Assembly: GCF_036884655.1 (NCBI RefSeq)
Contig: NC_088327.1
Coordinates: 17,570,001 to 17,634,000 of the forward strand
Direction: 5' to 3'
Source: Musa acuminata AAA Group
Lineage: Eukaryota; Streptophyta; Magnoliopsida; Zingiberales; Musaceae
DNA: 64,000 nucleotides
Shown here: positions 11,324 to 22,362 of the stretch, one piece after another
Position numbering within the stretch: position 1 is the first letter of the stretch
How the letters are laid out: the number at the start of each line of letters is the position of its first letter
Notes under the pieces: model-generated
The model's input: the letters and a program-made list of their open reading frames with translations, nothing else
Told to the model about the DNA's origin: nothing
Database searches by the model: none
Translations under genes and position numbers: made by a program

Positions 11324-12515
11324 TGTTGAATCTCGGATTTTGATGATATAATCAATTGGTGGGTTAATTGATCTAATCCATATTATTGAGTTAAGTGTGC
11401 AGGATTAACTACGATAACCAGAAAACATAAAGCAAGGATACTGGAGTCGAGCTCAATGGACGTTTAAGAGACCGAAGAATCATCGGAGATGCTGCCGGAA
11501 CCAACCGAGAAGAAATCGGGAACGTGTCGGAAGTTCCCCGAAGAAATCGTCGGAGGCTCGCGGAGATCACCGAGAAGGCTCGGCTACTCGTTAAAGTCAT
11601 CACAAAGATTGGGAGCTTGCAGGGAGTCCGTCGGAAGGAATTCGTCGGAAAGCTCGCCGGAACAAGACTTAACGTTCGCGGTTGAAAACTTGCTTAGGAT
11701 GTTTTTGTGTTATGTAGTTCACTTGTAATTAGGATTAGGATTAAGAGATAATCCTATATCCTGGTTAGGGGCCAACTGGGCCCAAAGTCAGATTTGGTTT
11801 GGGCTAAAATTAAGCCAAACCAATGAATCGGAGAGCCAGGCGGTGGCACCGCCTGGCTGGGCGGTGACACCTCCTTGGCTGGGCGGTTGCACCGTCCAGC
11901 ACCCGAGCGCTGGGCGGTGGCACCGCTTGGCTGGGCGGTGGCACCTCCAGCACCGGGAACCCTAAGAGAATTCAAATTTTGGAGCCCAAATTTGAATCCT
12001 CTTGAGGCCTATAAATACCCCTCAAATCTCAGCTGAGATTACAACTTTTGAGAAGCATTTTGATTGAGAGAAAAGTCTTAGAAAGTCTTAGCAAGTCTTG
12101 TTTTCAATTTGCTAGAGAGTTCTCCTCCTTCTTTCTTATTGAAAATTTGTAAGAGGTTGAACTGCTTGTAAAGGGTTGTAAGAGGGGTGTTTACCCTTCC
12201 ATTTCAAGATATTTGCTAGTGGAAGGTGGGAGCCTCATCGAAGAGGGGCATCGCAAGTGGAGTAGGTCATTTGACCGAACCACTCTAAAATCGGCGTAAT
12301 CTCTGGTTTGCATTTTATTATTGTCATTTACATTACTGCAAATCTTCTTACTACTTTAGTTCCTTATTACCCTTGCTGCGCAACTTTAAGAATACGCTTT
12401 CAAGTTAAACTTTTCAAGTTCCATTCTTATCGTACGAAAGATTTTTCTAAAATCGAAGTTTTAATCCGCTGCACTAATTCACCCCCCCCCTCTTAGTGCC
12501 GCTCCGATCCTAACA
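11324..12515 (+). repeat. 5' LTR of Sire-A (1192 bp)
   Basis: It starts TGTTGAATCTCGG and ends GATCCTAACA. A palindrome cluster (GGCGGTGGCACCGCC and variants) is at about 11838-11950, upstream of TATAAATA at 12010. A C-run at about 12482 lies about 30 bp from the end. Confidence 0.95.
12010..12017 (+). promoter_or_regulatory. TATA box of Sire-A 5' LTR
   Basis: TATAAATA sits in GGCCTATAAATACCCC. The same context recurs in the LTRs of C, D, E and G. In the Sire-A 3' LTR it reads TACAAATA (from 23080). Confidence 0.8.
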
Positions 12516-12517
12516 AG

Positions 12518-12529
12518 TGGTATCAGAGC
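12518..12529 (+). other. primer-binding site of Sire-A
   Basis: TGGTATCAGAGC starts two bases after the 5' LTR, complementary to initiator tRNA-Met. Confidence 0.95.
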
Positions 12530-12567
12530 AAGGTTATCTCTCATATTTGGTTTAATACCCAAGAGAG

Positions 12568-14132
12568 ATGGCTTACTCCGGGATGCAAGAGGGCCATTCT
12601 ATTGCACGACCACCCTTGTTTAATGGGTCGGATTACACATATTGGAAGACTCGCATGAGAATCTTCCTCATTTCTATGGACTTTGAGCTTTGGTCTATTG
12701 TCGAGAATGGATTTCAAAATCTTCTCTTCCGATGAGCGAATGGGATGAATCGGAGAAGAAGGTTTTTGCTTTAAATGCAAAGGCTATGAATGCCTTGTTT
12801 TGTGCACTAGACAAAAACGAATTTAATCGTGTTTCAATGTGTGATTCGGCTTTTGATATTTGGAGAACTCTTGAGGTCACTCATGAAGGCACTAGCCGAG
12901 TGAAAGAGTCCAAAATCAACATCCTTGTGCACTCTTACGAACTTTTTCGAATGAAACCAAGTGAGTCCATCGGAGACATGTACACCCGGTTTACGGATGT
13001 CATCAATGGACTCAAAGCTCTTGGTTAAGATTTTACTAACTTTGAACTAGTAACTAAAATCTTAAGATCCCTCCCTAAAAGTTGGGATCCAAAAGTTACG
13101 GCCATTCAAGAGGCCAAAGACCTTAAAGCATTCCCTCTTGAAGAACTCATTGGGTCTCTAATGACCTACGAAATGACATGTCAAGCTCATGACGAGCTCG
13201 AGAACCCTCTTCCAAAGAACAGGAAGGATATGGCACTCAAATCACAAGAAGACCACTTGAAAGGAACATCAAGTAATGAGGACAGTGACAATGACATTGC
13301 ACTTTTGACACAAAAATTTAAAAAATATTTAAGAAAGAACAGATTTAAAAATAATACAAAAAATAAATTTGAACAAAAGAAGGACCAAGTGATTTGCTAT
13401 GAATGCAAAAAACCGGGACACTATAAGAACGATTGTCCTCAAGCCAAAAAGAGAACATAAAAAAAGAAGGCATTCAAAGCAACGTGGGATGATTCAAGCG
13501 CATCCGAAGAAGAGGAGTCCAACACCGAGCAAGTTGCTCATTACGCGCTAATGGCGTTAGGAGAAGAGGTATGTGATTTATTTAATGAAGATTTATCTTT
13601 TGAAGAACTATCTATCGCTTTTCATGAATTATTTGATGAATGTAGAACTGTTAGCAAGAAGTTAAGTATCTTAAAGAAAGAGCATGCTTTGCTACAAGAT
13701 AAGTTTGATAGTCTTCAAACTCCTCCATGCTCTAAGTGTGAGCACTTAGAAGCAATAAAAAATAAAAATATGCTTCTTAAGGAAACCTTAAACAAGTTTA
13801 AGGTTGGTAGCAAAGGATTAGATATGATCCTTGCACACAAGGGTCACATCGCAAATAGAAATGGAATTGGATTTGTAAAAGGATTACATCAAAATCCTAC
13901 CACTTTCATAAAAGGACCTACATTACATGTTTCCTCTTATATGAAATGCAACTTTTGTTGCAAATCCGGATATATTGCCTACAAATGCCCATTTAGGAAA
14001 ATTAGTTCACAAAAATTAATATGGGTTCCTAAAGGAACTATAAAGAATTCAATCATAAATAACAAAGTTAGTGGGTCAATTTTTGAGGCACCCAAAATCA
14101 AATGGGTACCTAAAAATCATCCTCTTTTGTAG
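12568..14132 (+). pseudogene. Sire-A gag (one frameshift, two nonsense)
   Basis: Gag would form the particle and package element RNA. The ATG at 12568 starts a Sirevirus Gag whose N-terminus parallels the Sire-D and Sire-E copies. A one-base deletion near 12712 shifts the frame; 12690-13028 continues in the new frame. TAA stops follow at 13026-13028 and 13458-13460. The first CCHC knuckle (CYECKKPGHYKNDC) is complete near 13400. The second (near 13950) has its His changed to Tyr. The last segment (13551-14132) is rich in acidic and Lys residues and may form a coiled coil. It ends at a TAG (14130-14132), beyond which the same frame continues into protease. Confidence 0.93.
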
Positions 14133-17100
14133 ACAAACCCACAAGCTAGGAGCAAGAGATGGTATCTCGATAGTGGATGCTCAAGACATATGACTGGAGA
14201 TCCATCTCATTTCTCTATGCTCACTAGCAAAGAAGAAGGGTACGTTACCTTCGGAGACAACAACAAGGGCAAAATCATTGGCAAGGGAACTATTGGTAAC
14301 AAATTTAATTTTTCCATTGATGATGTCTTACTAGTTGATGGATTGAAACATAATCTCTTGAGTATTAGTCAACTATGCGATAAAGGTTACATCGTTAGAT
14401 TTGAATCAAATATGTGCATTATTGAAAAACCAAATCATAACATGACTATGATTGCTTTAAAACAAAATAATGTCTATACTATCAATCTTGATGAACTAAG
14501 TAATGAAATGTGCTTCTCCGCCGTAAATGATGATGCTTGGCTTTGGCATAGGAGATTAGGCCATGCAAGCATGAAAACAATATCTAAGATCTCATCTCAA
14601 GAATTAGTACGAGGAATTCCAAATATAAAGTTTATTAAGGACAAAGTATGCGATGCATGTCAACTAGGCAAACAAATAAAAACAAGCTTCAAACCAAAAA
14701 ATCAAATTAGCACTACTAGACCATTACAATTGATCCATTTGGACTTATTTGGACCAATTGATACAACAAGTCTAGGTGGAAGCAAATATGCTTTTGTGAT
14801 TGTGGATGACTACTCTAGATACACTTGGACCTATTTCTTAGCTCACAAAAGTAATTGCTTCAAGTGTTTCTCTAAATTTTGTAAACTCACTCAAAACGAA
14901 AAAGGCTTCATGATTTCATCAATTCGGAGTGATCACGGTGGTGAATTCCAAAACCGTGACTTTCAAAATTTTTGCGAAAGTAATGGGTACAATCACAACT
15001 TCTCAACTCCAAGAAATCCTCAACAAAATGGAGTAGTTAAAAGGAAAAATAGAAACCTACAAGAAATGGCAAGAACTATGTTGAATGAACATAGTTTACC
15101 TAAGTACTTTTGGGCCGAAGCCGTAAATACGGCTTGCTACATCATGAATAGAGTCCTAATAAGACCATCCTTATCCAAAACTCCCTATGAATTATGGAAT
15201 AACAAAAAACCAAACATCTCCTATTTTAAAGTTTTTGGTTGTAAATGCTTTATTTTAAATGAAAGGGATGCTTTAGGAAAATTTGATGCTAAATCCGATG
15301 AAGGCATCTTTCTTGGTTACTCTTCCGTTTCTAAAGCTTTTCAGGTTTTTAATAAAAGAACTTTAGTAATTGAAGAGTCTATTCATGTAGTTTTTAATGA
15401 AATTTCCGATTTAAAGAAAAATGATTTTGATGATGATCTTGGTTTTGATAATTTGAATTTAAATGAACCCTCTCCTCAAAATAGCCATTTGAATGCATCT
15501 TCTTCCGAAATTTCTTTACCAAAAGAATGGAAGTATGTAGATGCTCATCCAAAAGAGCAAATTATAGGAGATACATCAAAAGGGGTTCAAACTCGTTCTT
15601 CTTTCAAAAATTTCTGTGCTAACGCCGCTTTCCTTTCTCAAATTGAACCTAAATGCATTGACGAAGCCTTAAAAGATGATTTTTGGATCATTGCAATGCA
15701 AGAAGAATTGAACCAATTTGAGAGGAATGAGGTATGGAAGCTTGTTCCTAGACCAAGTGACCACTTAGTCATAGGTACGAAGTGGGTCTTTAGAAACAAG
15801 CAAGACGAAAATGGTATCGTGGTTAGAAACAAGGCTAGATTAGTGGCCAAAGGTTTCAACCAAGAAGAAGGTATCGATTACGAAGAAACCTTCGCTCCCG
15901 TGGCTCGATTAGAAGCCATAAGGATGCTCCTTGCCTATGCTAGTAGTAATAATTTTAAACTATTTCAAATGGATGTTAAAAGTGCTTTCTTGAATGGTTT
16001 TATTTCCGAAGAAGTATTTGTCAAACAACCTCCTGGATTTGAAAATTCTCTTCTTCCTAATCATGTATTCAAATTGACTAAAGCTCTCTATGGCTTAAAA
16101 CAAGCTCCTAGAGCTTGGTATGAAAGGCTTAGTTCCTTTCTTATTTTAAATAATTTTACCAAAGGCAAGGTTGATACTACATTGTTTATTAAATATTTTG
16201 AAAATAATTTTCTTATTGTGCAAATTTATGTTGACGATATTGTGTTTGGCTCTTCGGATGAATCACTATGTGAATCATTTGCCAATTGTATGAGTCTTGA
16301 ATTTGAAATGAGTTTAATGGGTGAATTAACTTTCTTTTTGGGATTACAAATCAAACAACTTAGTGATGGTATATTTCTTAACCAATCGAAATATACATTA
16401 GAATTGTTAAAACGATTTAACATGGATAATTCAAAAGCAATAAACACCCCTATGAGTACTGCGACTAAATTAGATATGGATGAAAATGGTGAAAGTTTCG
16501 ATCAAAAAACATATAGGGGAATGATAGGTAGTCTACTCTACCTCACTGCGACTAGACCGGATATTATGTTTAGTGTAGGACTTTGCGCTAGATTTCAATC
16601 TAATCCTAAATTATCTCATCTTAAGAGTGTTAAAAGAATATTTAGGTATCTTAAAGGAACTCCAAATTTAGGATTGTGGTATCCAAAATCTGAAAAATTC
16701 GATCTAATAGCTTATGCAGATGCCGATTTTGGCGGATGCAGGATAGATAGAAAAAGTACATCGGGAACATGCCAATTTTTAGGACATGCACTTGTTTCTT
16801 GGACTTCCAAGAAACAAAATTCAGTTGCACTATCTACGGCGGAAGCCGAATACATTGCTGTAAGTGCATGTTGTGCACAAGTAATTTGGATGAAAAATAC
16901 ATTAGAAGACTATGGAATTCACCTTGAAAATATTCCCATAAAATGCGATAATACTAGTGCCATATGCCTTACTAAAAATCCAATTCAGCACTCTAGAACT
17001 AAGCACATCGACGTTAGGCATCATTTCATACGCAATCATGTTCTTAACAATGATGTTGTTCTAGAATTCATTGACACAAAGCATCAATTAGCAGATATAT

Positions 17101-17171
17101 TTACAAAAGCTTTGAATGAAGACCAATTTGAATTCATCCGAAGGGAATTAGGCATGCTAAATTGTCCCTAA
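14133..17171 (+). CDS. Sire-A pol copy 1: protease, integrase, RT, RNase H
   Basis: This is the full pol frame, open from the codon after the gag UAG; the first internal ATG is at 14190, giving 993 residues. Protease motif YLDSG lies just before that ATG. Counting from it: HRRLGH (120-125) and CDAC (154-157) form the zinc-binding N-domain of integrase. The integrase Asp residues are D185 and D248, but the third catalytic position, 36 residues after D248, is Lys (AAA, 15039-15041) instead of Glu. RT has YVDD at 680-683. RNase H has YADADF and TAEAEYIA with its Glu intact (16848-16850). The integrase change should block insertion. The frame ends ...GMLNCP at 17171. There is no start codon of its own beyond internal ATGs, so readthrough from gag is the likely route. 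Confidence 0.93.
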   Translation, partial: TNPQARSKRWYLDSGCSRHMTGDPSHFSMLTSKEEGYVTFGDNNKGKIIGKGTIGNKFNFSIDDVLLVDGLKHNLLSISQLCDKGYIVRFESNMCIIEKPNHNMTMIALKQNNVYTINLDELSNEMCFSAVNDDAWLWHRRLGHASMKTISKISSQELVRGIPNIKFIKDKVCDACQLGKQIKTSFKPKNQISTTRPLQLIHLDLFGPIDTTSLGGSKYAFVIVDDYSRYTWTYFLAHKSNCFKCFSKFCKLTQNEKGFMISSIRSDHGGEFQNRDFQNFCESNGYNHNFSTPRNPQQNGVVKRKNRNLQEMARTMLNEHSLPKYFWAEAVNTACYIMNRVLIRPSLSKTPYELWNNKKPNISYFKVFGCKCFILNERDALGKFDAKSDEGIFLGYSSVSKAFQVFNKRTLVIEESIHVVFNEISDLKKNDFDDDLGFDNLNLNEPSPQNSHLNASSSEISLPKEWKYVDAHPKEQIIGDTSKGVQTRSSFKNFCANAAFLSQIEPKCIDEALKDDFWIIAMQEELNQFERNEVWKLVPRPSDHLVIGTKWVFRNKQDENGIVVRNKARLVAKGFNQEEGIDYEETFAPVARLEAIRMLLAYASSNNFKLFQMDVKSAFLNGFISEEVFVKQPPGFENSLLPNHVFKLTKALYGLKQAPRAWYERLSSFLILNNFTKGKVDTTLFIKYFENNFLIVQIYVDDIVFGSSDESLCESFANCMSLEFEMSLMGELTFFLGLQIKQLSDGIFLNQSKYTLELLKRFNMDNSKAINTPMSTATKLDMDENGESFDQKTYRGMIGSLLYLTATRPDIMFSVGLCARFQSNPKLSHLKSVKRIFRYLKGTPNLGLWYPKSEKFDLIAYADADFGGCRIDRKSTSGTCQFLGHALVSWTSKKQNSVALSTAEAEYIAVSACCAQVIWMKNTLEDYGIHLENIPIKCDNTSAICLTKNPIQHSRTKHIDVRHHFIRNHVLNNDVVLEFIDTKHQLADIFTKALNEDQFEFIRRELGMLNCP

Positions 17172-17336
17172 AATGAACTTCACAAAAAGGACTCGTTCTT
17201 TTCCCTTCGTTTATAAATTTGAATTCTTCCTTCTTCTTCAATTCAAAATGATCCATTAAAGTATAAATTATGATCTTGAGGGAAGAAGCTAAACAAAAGG
17301 AAGGAAGAAAATTTTTTTTCTTTCCTCCGCGTGATG

Positions 17337-17474
17337 CCAACGGTGGCACCGCCAGATCCGGCGGTTGCACCGACTGGCGCTCGGGCGCCAGGCGGTGACA
17401 CCGACCAGTTTGGCGGTGACACCGACCGAGTCACCCTTTTAACCCGAGGGGTTAGGGCCGGCGGTGACACTGCC
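17337..17474 (+). repeat. palindrome cluster between pol copies
   Basis: It contains GGTGGCACCGCC, GGCGGTTGCACCG and GGCGGTGACACCG variants, as in the LTRs, followed by CCTTTTAACCCGAGGGG. It is the duplicated counterpart of 20290-20427. The right end of the duplicated unit falls inside the last palindrome. Confidence 0.85.
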
Positions 17475-20123
17475 GTAAATGATGATGCTTGGCTTTGGTA
17501 TAGGAGATTAGGCCATGCAAGCATGAAAACAATATCTAAGATCTCATCTCAAGAATTAGTACGAGGAATTCTAAATATAAAGTTTATTAAGGACAAAGTA
17601 TGCGATGCATGTCAACTAGGCAAACAAATAAAAACAAGCTTCAAACCAAAAAATCAAATTAGCACCACTAGACCATTACAATTGATCCATTTGGACTTAT
17701 TTGGACCAATTGATACAACAAGTCTAGGTGGAAGCAAATATGCTTTTGTGATTGTGGATGACTACTCTAGATACACTTGGACCTATTTCTTAGCTCACAA
17801 AAGTGATTGCTTCAAGTGTTTCTCTAAATTTTGTAAACTCACTCAAAACGAAAAAGGCTTCATGATTTCATCAATTCGGAGTGATCACGGTGGTGAATTT
17901 CAAAACCATGACTTTCAAAATTTTTGCGAAGTTAATGGATACAATCACAACTTCTCAACTCCAAGAAATCCTCAACAAAATGGTGTAGTTGAAAGAAAAA
18001 ATAGAAACCTACAAGAAATGGCAAGAACTATGTTAAATGAACATAGTTTACCCAAATATTTTTGGGCCGAAGCCATAAATACGGCTTGCTACATCATGAA
18101 TAGGGTTCTAATAAGACCATCTCTATCAAAAACTCCCTATGAATTATGGAATAACAAAAAACCAAATATTTCTTATTTTAAAGTTTTCGGTTGTAAATGC
18201 TTTATTTTAAATGAAAAGGATGCCTTAGGTAAATTTGATGCTAAATCCGATGAAGGCATCTTTCTTGGCTACTCTTCCGTTTCTAAGGCTTTTCGGATTT
18301 TTAATAAAAGAACCTTAGTAATAGAAGAGTCTATTCATGTAGTTTTTAATGAAATTTCTGATTTAAAGAAAAATGATTTTGATGATGATCTTGGTTTTGA
18401 TAATTTGAATTTAAATGAACCCTCTCCTCAAAATAGCCATTTGAATGCATCTTCTTCCGAAATTTCTTTACCAAAAGAATGGAAGTATGTAGATGCTCAT
18501 CCAAAAGAGCAAATTATAGGAGATACATCAAAAGGGGTTCAAACTCGTTCTTCTTTCAAAAATTTCTGTGCTAACGCCGCTTTCCTTTCTCAAATTGAAC
18601 CTAAATGCATTGACGAAGCGTTAAAAGATGATTTTTGGGTCATTGCAATGCAAGAAGAATTGAACCAATTTGAGAGGAATGAGGTATGGAAGCTTGTTCC
18701 TAGACCAAGTGACCACTTAGTCATAGGTACTAAGTGGGTCTTTAGAAACAAGCAAGACGAAAATGGTATCGTGGTTAGAAACAAGGCTAGATTAGTGGCC
18801 AAAGGTTTCAACCAAGAAGAAGGTATCGATTACGAAGAAACCTTCGCTCCCGTGGCTCGATTAGAAGCCATAAAGATGCTCCTTGCCTATGCTAGTAGTA
18901 ATAATTTTAAACTATTTCAAATGGATGTTAAAAGTGCTTTCTTGAATGGTTTTATTTCCGAAGAAGTATATGTCAAACAACCTCCCGGATTTGAAAATTC
19001 TCTTCTTCCTAATCATGTATTCAAATTGACTAAGGCCCTCTATAGTTTGAAACAAGCTCCTAGAGCTTGGTATGAAAGGCTTAGTTCCTTTCTTATTTTA
19101 AATAATTTTACTAAAGGCAAGGTTGATACTACATTGTTTATTAAACATTTTGAAAATAATTTTCTTATTGTGCAAATTTATGTTGACGATATTATTTTTG
19201 GCTCTTCGGATGAATCACTATGTGAATCATTTGCCAAATGTATGAGTCTTGAATTTGAAATGAGTTTAATGGGTGAATTAACTTTCTTTTTGGGATTTCA
19301 AATCAAACAACTTAGTGATGGTATATTTCTTAACCAATCTAAATATACATTAGAATTGTTAAAACGATTTAACATGGATAATTCAAAAGCAATAAACACC
19401 CCTATGAGTACTGCGACTAAGTTAGATATGGATGAAAATGGTGAAAGTTTCGATCAAAAAACATATAGAGGAATGATAGGTAGTCTACTCTACCTCACCG
19501 CGACTAGACCGGATATTATGTTTAGTGTAGGACTTTGCGCTAGGTTTCAATCTAATCCTAAATTATCTCATCTTAAGAGTGTTAAAAGAATATTTAGGTA
19601 TCTTAAAGGAACTCCAAATTTAGGATTGTGGTATCCAAAATCTGAAAAATTCGATCTAATAGCTTATGCAGATGCCGATTTTGGCGGATGCAGGATAGAT
19701 AGAAAAAGTACATCCGGAACAAGCCAATTTTTAGGACATGCACTTGTTTCTTGGACTTCCAAGAAACAAAATTCAGTTGCACTATCTACGGCGGAAGCCA
19801 AATACATTGCTGCAAGTGCATGTTGTGCACAAGTAATTTGGATGAAAAATACATTAGAAGACTATGGAATTCACTTTGAAAATATTCCCATAAAATGCGA
19901 TAATACTAGTGCCATATGCCTTACTAAAAATCCAATTCAGCACTCTAGAACTAAGCACATCGACGTTAGGCATCATTTCATACGCGATCATGTCCTTAAC
20001 AATGATGTTGTTCTAGAATTCATTGACACAAAGCATCAATTAGCAGATATATTTACAAAAGCTTTGAATGAAGACCAATTTGAATTCATCCGAAGGGAAT
20101 TAGGCATGCTAAATTGTCCCTAA
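17475..20123 (+). CDS. Sire-A pol copy 2: integrase, RT, RNase H, no protease
   Basis: The second pol copy lacks protease and starts within the GAG-pre-integrase segment. The frame is open from an ATG at 17331, so translation from there would put about 48 Gly/Ala/Pro-rich residues from the palindrome cluster in front (930 residues total). Its integrase triad is complete, with Glu (GAA) at 17991-17993. RT keeps YVDD, but the usual YGLKQ motif reads YSLKQ. In RNase H, the Glu of the AEYIA motif is Lys (AAA, 19800-19802); by comparison with RNase HI, this is the probable catalytic Glu. Copy 1's HRRLGH reads YRRLGH here, altering a zinc ligand. It sits behind the stop of copy 1, so how it would be translated is unclear. 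Confidence 0.9.
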   Translation, partial: VNDDAWLWYRRLGHASMKTISKISSQELVRGILNIKFIKDKVCDACQLGKQIKTSFKPKNQISTTRPLQLIHLDLFGPIDTTSLGGSKYAFVIVDDYSRYTWTYFLAHKSDCFKCFSKFCKLTQNEKGFMISSIRSDHGGEFQNHDFQNFCEVNGYNHNFSTPRNPQQNGVVERKNRNLQEMARTMLNEHSLPKYFWAEAINTACYIMNRVLIRPSLSKTPYELWNNKKPNISYFKVFGCKCFILNEKDALGKFDAKSDEGIFLGYSSVSKAFRIFNKRTLVIEESIHVVFNEISDLKKNDFDDDLGFDNLNLNEPSPQNSHLNASSSEISLPKEWKYVDAHPKEQIIGDTSKGVQTRSSFKNFCANAAFLSQIEPKCIDEALKDDFWVIAMQEELNQFERNEVWKLVPRPSDHLVIGTKWVFRNKQDENGIVVRNKARLVAKGFNQEEGIDYEETFAPVARLEAIKMLLAYASSNNFKLFQMDVKSAFLNGFISEEVYVKQPPGFENSLLPNHVFKLTKALYSLKQAPRAWYERLSSFLILNNFTKGKVDTTLFIKHFENNFLIVQIYVDDIIFGSSDESLCESFAKCMSLEFEMSLMGELTFFLGFQIKQLSDGIFLNQSKYTLELLKRFNMDNSKAINTPMSTATKLDMDENGESFDQKTYRGMIGSLLYLTATRPDIMFSVGLCARFQSNPKLSHLKSVKRIFRYLKGTPNLGLWYPKSEKFDLIAYADADFGGCRIDRKSTSGTSQFLGHALVSWTSKKQNSVALSTAEAKYIAASACCAQVIWMKNTLEDYGIHFENIPIKCDNTSAICLTKNPIQHSRTKHIDVRHHFIRDHVLNNDVVLEFIDTKHQLADIFTKALNEDQFEFIRRELGMLNCP

Positions 20124-20289
20124 AATTAACTTCACAAAAAGGACTCATTCTTTTCCCTTCGTTTATGAATTTGAATTCTTCCTTCTTCTTCAATTCAAAA
20201 TAATCCATTAAAGTATAACTTATGATCTTGAGGGAAGAAGCTAAACAAAAGGAAGGAAGAAAAATTTTTTTTCTTTCCTCCACGTGATG

Positions 20290-20634
20290 CCAGCGGTGGC
20301 ACCGCCAGATCCGGCGGTTGCACCGCCTGGCGCTCGGGCGCCAGGCGGTGACACCGACCGGTTTGGCGGTGACACCGACCGAGTAACCCTTTTAACCCAA
20401 GGGGTTAGGGCCGGCGGTGACACCGCCCCCAACCCGAAGAAAAACCTCTCAAAAACCCTCTCCCATTCCCTCTAACCCTCATTCTAACTCTTAGAAACAT
20501 TGGAGAAGGATTCTTGGTGGTCCAAGCTTTCCATCTCTCAACATAATCTCCACAAGGTAACACTTGAAATCCCTCTTTTCTTTTCTCTTTCTCTTGCTTT
20601 TTTTTCACAATTTCATCATCATCTTGTCTAGAAA
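20290..20634 (+). promoter_or_regulatory. candidate internal promoter and leader of the Sire-A extra ORF
   Basis: The palindrome cluster (20290-20427) holds a TATA-like CCTTTTAAC (20388-20396) and AGGGCCGGCGGTG. A pyrimidine-rich leader then runs to the ATG at 20635. A possible 75-bp intron lies at 20557-20631 (AAG|GT ... TCTAG). The Sire-D extra ORF has the same order of elements. Function is inferred from LTR-like composition and position only. Confidence 0.4.
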
Positions 20635-21729
20635 ATGGCTCCTAAGAGATCAAAAGGAATAAGGATTGAAGGAGATTCATATAACCATGACCTTTTTAGA
20701 TCAAAAGAGGTAGCCCTTAGCTTTCCAAAATTTGAAACACGATGTGTCCATAAGGGAAAATACGTTGATGTGGATGAACTAGAGGACTTAGATCCCATTA
20801 GGTGGTTTGCACACCTAGATGCTCTACCTCTACTACAAATAGAGGAACCAATCTATCCACGGTTAGTGAGATTGTTCTATGCCAACCTATATGAGGACAA
20901 TGATAGCCTAAGCACTTACATTCTAGGAACACCCATTAGAATATTTGACAGCACCATTTGTGAGCTAATTGGCATAACTGAAAAAGATAAGGGATGCTAT
21001 TTTAAAGGTAAATGGGACGTCAAAACAATAGGAGCAACCTATACCGAAGCCGTGAAAACAATTTTTGCAAATCCAAACCTTGACTTCCTACCCAAGAGCT
21101 GTGAATACTTACTGCCTTTCAACTCTAAAATTCTTCATCACATTATCACAAGCATCATATTCCCCAAACAATTTCATCTTGACGAAATAAGTCAAATAGA
21201 AATAGGAACCATGTATTGGATTATGACCGGTCAGCATAATTGTTTTGGGTACTTAATTCGCCAACACATGCAGGATATTATGACTAAAGATACTATATTG
21301 CCATATGGGAGGTTAATCACTAGAATTCTTCATGCCTATGACATTTGCATTCCACCCGATGAAGAATCTATTCAAAATGATCGATATAACATAATAAATA
21401 AAAACCTACTGAAAAGACTTAGGTGCACTTTTAGCAATGGCATATGGGTTAGGCAACCTAGAAGGACGGATCCAATTCCTCCACCAATAGAACAACCCGA
21501 AACACCAATTCTTATGGGAAATGAATCTCCTCCTCCTAGTCCCTTTGGCGCAGCACCTTCAGCTCCTGTTTCCTCCTCTGAAGATATCATTATGTCGGAG
21601 CTATCTCAGATCAAATCACAGCAAGAACAAATTCAGAATCAACAAGTTGAAATTTTGAAGACACTACGACAGATGAATGAAAAAATAGATATCATGTATC
21701 AGCACTGTGGATTACCTCCTAAGGATTAA
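20635..21729 (+). CDS. Sire-A additional ORF downstream of pol (putative plant transposon protein type)
   Basis: An intact 364-residue frame from ATG. Residues about 35-245 form one compact domain with motifs KGKYVDVDEL, EPIYPRLVRLFYANL and HHIITSIIFPKQ. It resembles the domain catalogued as putative plant transposon protein, found in extra ORFs of plant retroelements; I make this match from memory. Residues about 275-320 are Pro/Ser-rich, and about 325-352 are Gln/Glu/Ile-rich and probably a coiled coil, ending LPPKD. I see no signal peptide or clear membrane segment, so I do not call it envelope. Sire-D keeps a diverged version with the same three-part plan. Role unknown. Confidence 0.8.
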   Translation: MAPKRSKGIRIEGDSYNHDLFRSKEVALSFPKFETRCVHKGKYVDVDELEDLDPIRWFAHLDALPLLQIEEPIYPRLVRLFYANLYEDNDSLSTYILGTPIRIFDSTICELIGITEKDKGCYFKGKWDVKTIGATYTEAVKTIFANPNLDFLPKSCEYLLPFNSKILHHIITSIIFPKQFHLDEISQIEIGTMYWIMTGQHNCFGYLIRQHMQDIMTKDTILPYGRLITRILHAYDICIPPDEESIQNDRYNIINKNLLKRLRCTFSNGIWVRQPRRTDPIPPPIEQPETPILMGNESPPPSPFGAAPSAPVSSSEDIIMSELSQIKSQQEQIQNQQVEILKTLRQMNEKIDIMYQHCGLPPKD

Positions 21730-22362
21730 ATTGATGTATCTTTTTATTCTGTTCTGTTTGCATTTAACAACAAGTTCAAGTTTGTCATCGATTGAACGAT
21801 AACTGATCTTTCCTTTTAGATAACTACTGTTTTAATCTGCATAAATGATAATGTCTTTTGGATAAACTATTTCTGGCAAATTTGAATGATGAACTTTGTT
21901 AAATGCTAAACCTTTTTCTATGATCATCAATTAGCTGGCTTGTCTCTTTTTGTTGATGACAAAGGGGGAGAAGTGATGACTAAGTGATGACTTACACCAT
22001 AACCATAGCATGACTTATATGAATTACAAAAACTTGTGTGATATGAATGTCTTATATGTCTTGCAAATCCTTGAAAATATCACAAGATTGATATCATGAA
22101 ATTTATATTGAAAATCTTTATCTTCTGTCGTAGCAAAATTCGTCCCTTATCATTTAACTTATGATTTTCATCGAAGTTTCATACTTACTATTGTTTAATG
22201 AGGATAACGATAAGCTCTACGATTAGAACTTATCGGGTTATGCTTGAATCCAATGGGATGGAATTCAAGTGTTTTTTATCTTCTCATAATATGGCATATA
22301 GATAGGGGGAGTTATGTTTAACTCCGTCATCAATTGATTGTCATCATCAAAAAGGGGGATAT
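21730..22362 (+). other. Sire-A 3' noncoding region with multiple polypurine tracts
   Basis: No gene is seen. AAAGGGGGAGAA at 21961-21972 and GATAGGGGGAGTT near 22306 precede the terminal tract AAAAAGGGGGATAT (22349-22362). Confidence 0.85.

Larger units (their letters stand above)
14523..20426 (+). repeat. in-frame 2952-bp tandem duplication of pol
   Basis: Unit 1 is 14523-17474 and unit 2 is 17475-20426. All landmarks checked are offset by exactly 2952 bp (984 codons): GTAAATGATGATG at 14523/17475, the integrase third residue at 15039/17991, and the stop at 17169/20121. Each unit runs from the GAG-pre-integrase segment through RNase H, the pol stop and about 300 bp of 3' sequence including the palindrome cluster. 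The copies are a few percent apart in nucleotides, with about 20 amino acid differences. CCGCC is shared at both original ends. Confidence 0.97.

Noticed and set aside
12518..12529. tRNA-like sequence near LTR ends
   Set aside because: It is only the 12-base primer-binding complement of initiator tRNA-Met. No cloverleaf is present here or at the other PBS sites.
20635..21729. Calling the Sire-A extra ORF an envelope protein
   Set aside because: The position fits, but I see no signal peptide, transmembrane segment or cysteine pattern of an envelope. The sequence looks like a soluble domain plus coiled coil.
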